Shown here: piece after piece, positions 1 through 5,831 of the stretch
How the letters are laid out: every line of letters begins with the position of its first letter
How positions within the stretch are numbered: the first letter of the stretch is position 1
From: JBDRKN01 sp043813955
GTDB taxonomy: Bacteria; Patescibacteriota; Patescibacteriia; Patescibacteriales; Patescibacteriaceae
Reading direction: 5' to 3'
Assembly (NCBI GenBank): GCA_043813955.1
Contig: JBDRKN010000029.1
Location: 1 to 7,944, forward strand
DNA length: 7,944 nucleotides
The notes under the pieces: model-generated
The model's input: the letters and a program-made list of their open reading frames with translations, nothing else
Databases searched by the model: none
Told to the model about the DNA's origin: nothing
Made by a program: the position numbers and the translations under genes

Positions 1-15
1 TGAACAAGATGAGAT

Positions 16-29
16 ACATAGGTAACACT
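16..29 (+). repeat. Left terminal inverted repeat of first IS
   Basis: ACATAGGTAACACT is the perfect inverted match of 1120-1133. The match stops abruptly on both sides, which sets the likely outer boundary of the element at position 16. Confidence 0.75.
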
Positions 30-91
30 CCTAATTTACCAAAATCATTAGATTTTGTTAAATTAGATAAGTAATTAACCTATGTAATCAT

Positions 92-1150
92 ATGAATAAA
101 GATAAGATATTTAAGAACAAATGGCCATATTTTAAATTCAATGAAATTAAGCTTTTAGATAAATGGGAGAGATTAAGAAAAACATCTAATGTCCTAAAAT
201 TATCTAAATCAGCAAAACAAAGATTAGAATGGATTATCTACTATTACACTAAATCAGATAAAAATGTTAGTCTAACATGCAGATATTATGGCATATCTAG
301 GAAGACATTCTACAAATGGTTTAATCAATTTAATGAAACTAGTCTAAGGACATTAGATGATAAATCTAAAGCTCCACATAATACTAGAAAGAAAGAATAT
401 ACTAATATCCAATATGTTAGAGTAATTGAATTAAGAAAACAATATATTAAGTATGGCAAGGTTAAAATATTCAGGAAATACATAAAGAAATATCCTTTAG
501 ATAAGACCATTAGTGAATGGAATGTTCAATGCATCATAGAATTATCAGGCATTTACTACAAACCAGCTAAAAAGGACAGAATACAAGCTAAAAGAGCTAG
601 AGCCCAGAACAAGAAAAGGATTACAGAATTAAAGATTAAACCTAAATCAGGTTATCTACTTTGTCTTGATACAGTTGTTAAATACTGGAATGGTCAGAAA
701 AGATATATTATTACAGCTATTGATAAATTTAATAAACTAGCTTTTGCTAGAATGTATGTTAATCATTCATCTTTATCAGCTAAGGATTTTCTGTTAAGAT
801 TAAATTATGCTTTAAATGGTAAGATAGAAAATATTCAAACAGATAATGGATCTGAGTTTATGATGCATTTTGATAAAGCTTGTAGTTCATTAAATTTTAA
901 TAGATATTTTTCTAGAACAAGGACACCAAAGGATAATGCTGTATGTGAAAGATTTAATCGCACCTTAAAAGAAGAATTTATTTCAATGGGTAATATGACT
1001 AGTGACATTGATGTGTTTAATAGAAAGCTAACTGAATGGTTAGTTGAATACAACTTTGAAAGACCTCATCAATCTTTAGATTACTTAGCTCCTGCTGAGT
1101 TTGTTCAAAAATATTCAAAAGTGTTACCTATGTGGTCTTCTAGTAGCTAG
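92..1150 (+). CDS. IS481-like DDE transposase
   Basis: A 352-aa transposase of the rve/DDE integrase superfamily, which cuts and rejoins the ends of its own element. An N-terminal helix-turn-helix region (about residues 38-90, including SLTCRYYGISRKTFYKWFNQF) should bind the inverted repeats, followed by a basic linker. The catalytic core shows D193 (CLDTVVKYW), D251 (QTDNGSEF) and E286 (AVCERFNRTLKEEF); the D-E spacing of 35 is the classic DD(35)E. The C-terminal YNFERPHQSLDYLAPAEF segment is typical of IS481/IS3 integrase cores. The ATG at 92 has no Shine-Dalgarno sequence. The frame runs through the right inverted repeat and ends 15 nt beyond it, so the stop codon seems to come from flanking DNA. 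No frameshift or internal stop is seen, and the enzyme may be active. Confidence 0.9.
   Translation: MNKDKIFKNKWPYFKFNEIKLLDKWERLRKTSNVLKLSKSAKQRLEWIIYYYTKSDKNVSLTCRYYGISRKTFYKWFNQFNETSLRTLDDKSKAPHNTRKKEYTNIQYVRVIELRKQYIKYGKVKIFRKYIKKYPLDKTISEWNVQCIIELSGIYYKPAKKDRIQAKRARAQNKKRITELKIKPKSGYLLCLDTVVKYWNGQKRYIITAIDKFNKLAFARMYVNHSSLSAKDFLLRLNYALNGKIENIQTDNGSEFMMHFDKACSSLNFNRYFSRTRTPKDNAVCERFNRTLKEEFISMGNMTSDIDVFNRKLTEWLVEYNFERPHQSLDYLAPAEFVQKYSKVLPMWSSSS
1120..1133 (-). repeat. Right terminal inverted repeat of first IS
   Basis: AGTGTTACCTATGT is the exact complement of 16-29. It lies inside the transposase coding frame, where it encodes the residues around VLPM near the C terminus, so the end sequence is both a binding site and coding sequence. 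Confidence 0.75.
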
Positions 1151-1164
1151 CTAAATTGTTTTAG

Positions 1165-1186
1165 GCACACACTTCTGTCGGTTTCT
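1165..1186 (+). repeat. Terminal inverted repeat of second IS (3' side of transposase)
   Basis: The segment beginning GCACACAC matches the complement of 2161-2182 at 18 of 22 positions, including the outer 8 bp and an inner CGGTTT block. It lies 6 bp beyond the transposase stop codon. Confidence 0.7.
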
Positions 1187-1192
1187 TAATTA

Positions 1193-2134
1193 TTAAATAT
1201 ATAGATATTTTTTCAAGTATTGGTTTGGACTTCTTCCATTTAAAGAACAATGCTGTAGATCATTGTAATACATATTCCAAAGTTTGATTTTGTATTTTAA
1301 TTCTTCTAATGTTTTAAAACTTACTCTATCATAAAACTTTTCTTGGTCAGACCTATGACTTCTTTCAACTTTACCATTTTGAGCAGGCTTGCCAGGGTCA
1401 ATTAAATAATGTTCGATACCTAAAGTATTACACAAAATATCTAAATTATGAAGTCTAGGATTAAAAGGATCAGAACTTTTAAGATAACCAGTGTATCTGT
1501 TAGTAAAACAGGATCCATTATCTGTCTTAATAGCTTTGATCTGAAAAGGTGCAATCTTGATTAATTCTTTTAGGAACTCTATTGCGCTACCATTCCCAAT
1601 GTCAGAATATATTTTTAAATATCTCCAACGAGTAGCGCAATCAATAGCTGTGAATTGATAATATTTAAGCCCATTTAGCTCTTTTGGAACATATTTAACA
1701 TCTATCTCAACAAGTTCACCTATCTTTAATAATGCTTTAACATATTTATATTTAATTTTTCTAATCCTGTATTTTCTAGTTAATCCTTCTGATTTTAATA
1801 TTTTTCCAACCGTTCTGGCATTAATTTGAATTCCTTTTTCCTGTCCTAATTTCCAGGCTAATACTTTGGCGCATTCTTTATCCTTTTTTCTGTAAGCAAT
1901 GATTTCTTCTTTAATGCGAATTGGTGTTTCTTTAGGATTACTTTTTGGTCTGGTTGATTTTGATTCTAATCCTTGCTCTCCGTGTTCGCGATAAGCCGCT
2001 AACCATCTTTCTAAACTCCTTTGGCTGTGAGGGCATACTTTAGCCACATCAACTAATTTAATTCTTTTGTTGTAGATGGGCACAATCCATCTTAATCTTT
2101 CTTCTTTAATTGTTTTTGGCATAATGGTACACAT
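1193..2134 (-). CDS. IS481-like DDE transposase
   Basis: A 313-aa integrase-core transposase. The N-terminal helix-turn-helix (about residues 10-60, with KLVDVAKVCPHSQRSLERWLAAY) should recognise the element's ends. The rve core shows D145 (LVEIDVKYV), D205 (IKTDNGSCF) and E257 (NGKVERSHRSDQEKFY). The D-E spacing is 52 rather than 35 because of an inserted loop with NRYTGYLKSSDPFNPRLHN (about residues 212-230); the downstream GKPAQNGKVERSH context supports E257 as the catalytic Glu. The C-terminal YYNDLQHCSLNGRSPNQYL fits the family. ATG at 2134 is the first start; a second ATG four codons later (2122) begins MPKTIKEERLRW and could be the true start. There is no Shine-Dalgarno sequence. A hairpin ends 1 nt before the first ATG and may limit translation. 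The gene appears intact. Confidence 0.88.
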   Translation of the reverse strand: MCTIMPKTIKEERLRWIVPIYNKRIKLVDVAKVCPHSQRSLERWLAAYREHGEQGLESKSTRPKSNPKETPIRIKEEIIAYRKKDKECAKVLAWKLGQEKGIQINARTVGKILKSEGLTRKYRIRKIKYKYVKALLKIGELVEIDVKYVPKELNGLKYYQFTAIDCATRWRYLKIYSDIGNGSAIEFLKELIKIAPFQIKAIKTDNGSCFTNRYTGYLKSSDPFNPRLHNLDILCNTLGIEHYLIDPGKPAQNGKVERSHRSDQEKFYDRVSFKTLEELKYKIKLWNMYYNDLQHCSLNGRSPNQYLKKYLYI

Positions 2135-2135
2135 A

Positions 2136-2161
2136 TACTGAAATCTTAAATGATTTCAGTA
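2136..2161 (-). promoter_or_regulatory. Hairpin abutting the second transposase start codon
   Basis: A perfect 10-bp inverted repeat (TACTGAAATC at 2136-2145, GATTTCAGTA at 2152-2161) with a 6-nt loop lies between the IS end and the ATG of the minus-strand transposase. No T-run follows on either strand, so it does not look like a terminator. A hairpin here would form only in transcripts entering from outside the IS, and could mask the start codon, as known for IS10 and IS50. That role is inferred by analogy. Confidence 0.55.
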
Positions 2162-2182
2162 AAAACCGCCAAATGTGTGTGC
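2161..2182 (-). repeat. Terminal inverted repeat of second IS (5' side of transposase)
   Basis: Ends in GTGTGTGC at 2175-2182 and contains the inner AAACCG-like block; 18 of 22 positions match the complement of 1165-1186. Its inner edge touches the hairpin upstream of the transposase. Confidence 0.7.
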
Positions 2183-2198
2183 ACATTACCACATGTTA

Positions 2199-2227
2199 TT
2201 GACAGACCTTATTTTTTGTGATAGTCT
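2199..2227 (+). promoter_or_regulatory. Putative sigma-70 promoter of the secreted peptidase-like gene
   Basis: A consensus -35 box TTGACA (2199-2204) is followed by a 17-bp spacer ending in TGA and then TAGTCT (2222-2227). The -10 hexamer keeps only the three most conserved positions, but the preceding TGN makes an extended -10. Transcription would start near 2234, giving a leader of about 30 nt. The -35 lies only 16 bp outside the second IS, so the insertion removed or displaced anything further upstream. Confidence 0.5.
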
Positions 2228-2264
2228 TTACTATTAAATTAATTAAATAAGTAAACAGAAAATT

Positions 2265-4946
2265 ATGAAAAAAATATTCAAAATTTTTGTTTTGATTTTA
2301 ATTTTTTCTTTTTTGTTTTTTCCTTTTGCAAACAGCAGTTTAGAAACAAAAAATACAGCTAAAGCTTCTACCACAGACTGGTGGGATGAAACTTTTAGTT
2401 ATTGTCGCGATATCAGCATTGTCAACGTGACTGATGAAAATTTAACAGACTTTCCAATTTTAATTAAATTGGATTATGACAGTGGCATGCAAACTGATTT
2501 TGATGATTTACGTTTTGTTTCAGAGCAATGCGGACAAGGCGGTGTTTTACTTGATTATGAGATTGACAGTTATAATTCAGGTGAGTCAGCCATTGTTTGG
2601 GCGCGTTTGCCACAGTTTAGTTCAACAGGGCAAAATATTTCAGTTTATTATGGAAATCCCAATGTTGTCAGCGCGGAAAATCCAAGTGGTGTGTGGCAAA
2701 ATAATTATTCAGCTGTTTTTCATTTTTCTAAAGAACAGAACGGACAGGTTTTCAATTCAGCAAATGGCCAATATGTCGGTAGCGTAAATAATATATCAAA
2801 TGGCGATGATGGTGAAATAAGCGATTGTTATTATTTTGATAATGGCAGTAAAATTGATTTGCGCGACAGTGTTAATTTAATTAGTAAACTCTCGGGCACT
2901 GTTAGCTGGTTTCAGAACAGATTTTTTGAAGACAGTGAAACAGCAGACAGATATGTTTGGAATTTTGCCGCTGATTCTTCTAACCAAGCTGGTTTTCGCT
3001 GGCGCGGAGACAATGATAAAAATTGGTGGTCTTATTATCGTTCCGGCACTTTAAATATAAAAAAAATTAGCGCTTCCGTGTTGCCTGACTGGCAGTGGGG
3101 TTTTGGCGCCATGACTTATAGCGACAGTTCTGGTGGAAAAATCTTTGTTAATGGGGAACAAAAAGATACCATACCAAGCGTTGGTGATTTTACAGGTGAT
3201 GTTTACCGTTGGTCATTAGGATCTGACGCGTGGGGCAATAATTCATGGCAAGGACAACTTGATGAAATGAGATTTTCTAATATTAAGCGTTCGGACGCGT
3301 GGCTTAAGCAAGAATATGAGATGGTAGAAAATAATAATTATTTAGTTGAACTTGGCTTGGAAGCTAACAATCCATCTATGGGTTTTTGCAGTGACGGGAC
3401 TTTGCATAATCAGTGTTCCCTTAATCAGCCTCTTTATTGCCAGAATGGAGCTTTGGAACAGAGGTCTGATTTGTGTGGTTGCGGGCAGGGGTATGAACCA
3501 GCAGATAATGGAATTTGTGTTAGGGAAACTTCAGAACTAGGATTGATTGTAATTAATAAAAATTCAGAAGGAGTGTATTTTATGCGTGATATTGCGCGAG
3601 ACAGAGATTGGTTTTTTTACACAACTTCTTCTAGTGATCCAAACGTGATTAGAAATGAAATTAAAGATATTTACGATAATCATCGCTTTAATTATTTATT
3701 GATGGTTGGTGACAATCAGGAATTGCCTTTCGCGGTTTTAGATAATGATTTAAATTTTTATATCACAGACCCTGCTTTATATGCTGATTTAAATAACGAT
3801 GGATTTATTGAATTAAGTATTGGGCGTTTGCCATTTTCTGATGAAGCAGAACTATCTGAATATTTTACTGATTTAGGGCCGAAAAATAATTTTTATTTAA
3901 GAGAGCATTATCCTTTAGAGGATGATACAGATGACGATACTTTTTTCGGGAGTAAGTATTATGATGGTTTAGCTATGGGAACAGAAATTCCCACATTGGA
4001 AGTAAACAGGGGGAGTGGTTTGGAATCTTTAGTTGAAAGATATAAAGACGATGGTTTTATAAGTATATTTACTCATGGGTCAGGACAAGGATTTTCTACT
4101 GTTTATGATACATTTTATATCACTAACATTTGTCCAAATTGTCATATTACAGATTTAGATTGTGATTGTGGAGCTGATAATTATTTATCCAATAGACCAG
4201 TAATATTTCATGATAGTTGTCTTACCGCGAGAACTTTAGGTAAACAATTAATTTCTAATGGCGCTAGCGCTTTTGTTGGTAATTATAATATAAGTGAGTC
4301 TTTAACTCACAGTTCTGTTTTTTCTTTAAAATATTTTTCAGGATATAGTGTGGGAGATTCTTTTGTGCATATTTATAATTCTTATTTAATTCCAAAACTT
4401 AGAGAAGAAGTATTTGGTCTTTATGAGTATATATCTTTTTTTGCATCAGAGGGCGTTGATTATGGTAAGATTGGCACTTATAATTTAAATAGCGAGAATG
4501 CGCGTTTTGATAAAACTGGATATATATTATACGGGGACCCGTCTATAAAAAATCCGTATATTGAAGATCTAAATTCTTCTATTACAACTAATTTTGGTTC
4601 AGGTGTTATATCTGTAGATTTTGATTCTGCCAAGATAATTTATGGTGAAGATGGAAGATTATTGCCTTTTCATCTGAATGAAAACGTTTTTGCAAGACCT
4701 ATCTTTTGGGCAAACACAACATCCTCTCCAGTTAGAATTGAAATGCTTTATGATGTTACAGATTATGACATTGATAATATAGTGAGTGCTGATATTGTTT
4801 TTAATGGCGTAACAAATGAACTTGATGATATTGTTAAATTAATTAAAGGCAGTATGAAACAGTATCTATATTTTAGAGTATTTAATGAGGATGTCCCATA
4901 TATTCCGTTAGCAGAAGAATTTAAGGTTAACATATATTTTGAATAG
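2265..4946 (+). CDS. Secreted DUF2341/LamG/C25-like caspase-fold peptidase
   Basis: An 893-aa exported modular protein. A signal peptide (residues 1 to about 22-34: lysines, then a long Leu/Ile/Phe core, possible cleavage after ANS or AKA) is followed by DUF2341 (about 38-145, opening WWDETFSYCRDISI). A LamG/jelly-roll-like domain (about 150-365) contains GGKIFVNGEQKDT and ends GQLDEMRFSNIKRSDAWLKQEY. A Cys-rich module (about 373-420) begins GFCSDGTLHNQCS. The last enzymatic part (about 425-765) resembles peptidase C25/gingipain: LLMVGDNQELP, an EF-hand-like loop D508-x-N-x-DG-x-x-E516, SIGRLPF, probable catalytic His604 in FTHGSGQGF, probable nucleophile Cys652 in FHDSCLTARTLG, and the closing YGDPSIKNP motif. 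A beta-rich C-terminal region follows. There is no C-terminal membrane segment or sorting signal, so the protein is released or held non-covalently. The gene stands alone between a promoter and a terminator. The domain calls are firm to moderate; substrate and biological role are unknown. Confidence 0.85.
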   Translation: MKKIFKIFVLILIFSFLFFPFANSSLETKNTAKASTTDWWDETFSYCRDISIVNVTDENLTDFPILIKLDYDSGMQTDFDDLRFVSEQCGQGGVLLDYEIDSYNSGESAIVWARLPQFSSTGQNISVYYGNPNVVSAENPSGVWQNNYSAVFHFSKEQNGQVFNSANGQYVGSVNNISNGDDGEISDCYYFDNGSKIDLRDSVNLISKLSGTVSWFQNRFFEDSETADRYVWNFAADSSNQAGFRWRGDNDKNWWSYYRSGTLNIKKISASVLPDWQWGFGAMTYSDSSGGKIFVNGEQKDTIPSVGDFTGDVYRWSLGSDAWGNNSWQGQLDEMRFSNIKRSDAWLKQEYEMVENNNYLVELGLEANNPSMGFCSDGTLHNQCSLNQPLYCQNGALEQRSDLCGCGQGYEPADNGICVRETSELGLIVINKNSEGVYFMRDIARDRDWFFYTTSSSDPNVIRNEIKDIYDNHRFNYLLMVGDNQELPFAVLDNDLNFYITDPALYADLNNDGFIELSIGRLPFSDEAELSEYFTDLGPKNNFYLREHYPLEDDTDDDTFFGSKYYDGLAMGTEIPTLEVNRGSGLESLVERYKDDGFISIFTHGSGQGFSTVYDTFYITNICPNCHITDLDCDCGADNYLSNRPVIFHDSCLTARTLGKQLISNGASAFVGNYNISESLTHSSVFSLKYFSGYSVGDSFVHIYNSYLIPKLREEVFGLYEYISFFASEGVDYGKIGTYNLNSENARFDKTGYILYGDPSIKNPYIEDLNSSITTNFGSGVISVDFDSAKIIYGEDGRLLPFHLNENVFARPIFWANTTSSPVRIEMLYDVTDYDIDNIVSADIVFNGVTNELDDIVKLIKGSMKQYLYFRVFNEDVPYIPLAEEFKVNIYFE

Positions 4947-4966
4947 ATAAATTAAAATATTTTTGT

Positions 4967-5003
4967 AAATCCAGTCCCGATTTCTCGGGACTGGATTTTT
5001 TTG
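4967..5003 (+). terminator. Intrinsic terminator after the peptidase-like gene
   Basis: A perfect 14-bp stem (4967-4980 with 4985-4998) has a TTTC tetraloop, a GC-rich core (CCAGTCCCGA) and a run of seven T (4996-5002). It lies 20 bp after the stop codon at 4946, is a textbook rho-independent terminator, and isolates this gene from ligA. Confidence 0.93.
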
Positions 5004-5058
5004 TGTAACTGTTTTTGTGAATTATTCAATAAAACTTAAACTTGACTTTACTTTTTAT

Positions 5059-5101
5059 TTGAAAAAAATGATTGGATTTTATATCTTAAATAAGATATAA
5101 T
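5059..5101 (+). promoter_or_regulatory. ligA promoter region with overlapping palindrome
   Basis: A perfect -10 box TATAAT (5096-5101) would start transcription around 5108, only 3-4 nt before the ligA ATG, making the mRNA practically leaderless; its -35 would be the weak TTGGAT at 5072-5077 (18-bp spacer). An alternative is TTGAAA (5059-5064), 17 bp, TATCTT (5082-5087), with a leader of about 18 nt. A perfect inverted repeat, TTATATCTTA (5079-5088) and TAAGATATAA (5091-5100), covers most of the -10 region and could be an operator, though it is all AT-rich. Confidence 0.5.
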
Positions 5102-5111
5102 TTAAATATAT

Positions 5112-5831
5112 ATGATCAAACAAGAAGCTAAAAACAGAATAGAAAAATTAAAAAACCAGCTACAAGATGCTGATTATGCTTATTATGTTTTAGACAAACC
5201 AATTATGTCAGACGCGACATGGGATAATCTGAAAGATGAATTGAAAAAATTAGAAGCTCAATTTCCCGAATTTATTATACCTGATGCCACAACCCAAAGA
5301 GTCGGTGGCAAGGCTCTTGGAAAGTTTGAAAAAGTAAGGCATAAAATACCAAAATATTCTTTTAATGATGTTTTTAATTGGGACGAAGTATTAGAATTTG
5401 ATGAGCGTGTTAAAAGATTTTTAAAATTGCCTGCGGAAAAAGATATTGAATATACTTGCGAATTGAAAATTGATGGTTTGAATATGACATTTATTTATGA
5501 AAATGGTTTATTGCAAAAAGCTGTTACCCGTGGCGATGGTTTAATTGGCGAAGATGTAACGCATACAGTTAAAACAATAAAAAGTGTGCCTTTAAAACTG
5601 CGTCAGCTAGTAAATATTGAAGTGGGCGGTGAAGTGTATATGCCGATTAAAAGTTTTGAAAAATTAAATGCAGAAGCAAAAAAAAATAAAGAACAAAAAT
5701 TTGCCAATCCAAGAAACGCGGCAGCTGGCACAGTCAGACAGCTTGATCCAAAAGTTGCGTCAGAAAGGGATTTAGCTGTTTTTTTCTATACTATTTATAT
5801 GGCTGAAAAAAAAAATAGGCACGCATTTTGA
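5112..5831 (+). CDS. ligA: NAD-dependent DNA ligase, N-terminal part (frame broken by poly-A)
   Basis: N-terminal part of LigA, which seals nicks in replication and repair using NAD+. Residues 1-70 form the NAD-binding Ia region (DADYAYYVLDKPIMSDATWDNL, TTQRVGGKAL). The nucleotidyltransferase domain begins about residue 75 and includes the adenylated lysine K119 in the ELKIDGL motif, TRGDGLIGEDVT (139-150), VGGEVYMP (171-178) and FANPRNAAAGTVRQLD (197-212). The family's usual MLSLDNAF-like stretch reads KYSFNDVF here. The literal frame ends after AEKKNRHAF (residue 239), with a stop at 5829-5831. The last five residues are out-of-frame: deleting one A from the 10-A run at 5806-5815 continues into the rest of LigA for a 676-aa protein, the normal family length. 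The unshifted product lacks DGIVIK and WAVAYKF and would be inactive. There is no Shine-Dalgarno sequence. Confidence 0.9.
   Translation: MIKQEAKNRIEKLKNQLQDADYAYYVLDKPIMSDATWDNLKDELKKLEAQFPEFIIPDATTQRVGGKALGKFEKVRHKIPKYSFNDVFNWDEVLEFDERVKRFLKLPAEKDIEYTCELKIDGLNMTFIYENGLLQKAVTRGDGLIGEDVTHTVKTIKSVPLKLRQLVNIEVGGEVYMPIKSFEKLNAEAKKNKEQKFANPRNAAAGTVRQLDPKVASERDLAVFFYTIYMAEKKNRHAF
5806..5815 (+). other. 10-A homopolymer frameshift site in ligA
   Basis: Ten consecutive A residues; nine would keep the LigA frame (AEKK then IGTHFESLAYLKELGF). A 9-A run 120 nt upstream in the same gene (5678-5686) is in the correct frame. The required correction is one A fewer, equivalent to a +1 shift. Assembly or sequencing error, a true mutation, or polymerase slippage that restores the frame in some transcripts are all possible. 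Confidence 0.85.

Larger units (their letters stand above)
16..1133 (+). mobile_element. IS481-like insertion sequence (first IS)
   Basis: A complete-looking insertion sequence of about 1.1 kb. Perfect 14-bp inverted repeats (ACATAGGTAACACT at 16-29 and its complement at 1120-1133) bracket one long transposase gene on the plus strand. One transposase ORF, rather than two overlapping ones, argues for IS481-type organisation over classical IS3. No target-site duplication is visible: the flanks GAGAT (11-15) and GGTCT (1134-1138) differ. Part of the end motif recurs inverted at 78-85 (ACCTATGT), just before the start codon, so the left end could fold on itself or carry a second transposase-binding site. 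The family name is inferred from protein features, and the exact ends are uncertain by a few bases. Confidence 0.75.
1165..2182 (-). mobile_element. IS481-like insertion sequence (second IS)
   Basis: A second insertion sequence of about 1.0 kb, unrelated in sequence to the first. The ends carry imperfect inverted repeats beginning GCACACAC (1165-1172) and its complement GTGTGTGC (2175-2182), with 18 of 22 positions matching once extended inward. It encodes one transposase on the minus strand, so it lies tail to tail with the first IS, 31 bp away. No target-site duplication is evident next to either end. A 10-bp stem hairpin sits between the right inverted repeat and the transposase start. Boundaries are uncertain by up to about 3 bp. 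Confidence 0.75.

Noticed and set aside
3..74. Short open frame reading MRYIGNTPNLPKSLDFVKLDK from ATG at 9, or the tail of a gene entering from the left
   Set aside because: Only 21 codons, overlaps the left IS inverted repeat, and has no recognisable family or start signal. It could be a real 3' tail of an upstream gene, but this window cannot show it.
16..2182. Composite transposon made of the two IS elements
   Set aside because: The two IS differ in sequence and ends, and only 31 bp lie between them, so there is no cargo.
5800..5831. Classical -1 programmed ribosomal frameshift at the A run in ligA
   Set aside because: The downstream frame is +1 relative to the upstream one, so a -1 shift would enter the wrong frame. 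Loss of one A by slippage, or a sequence error, fits instead.
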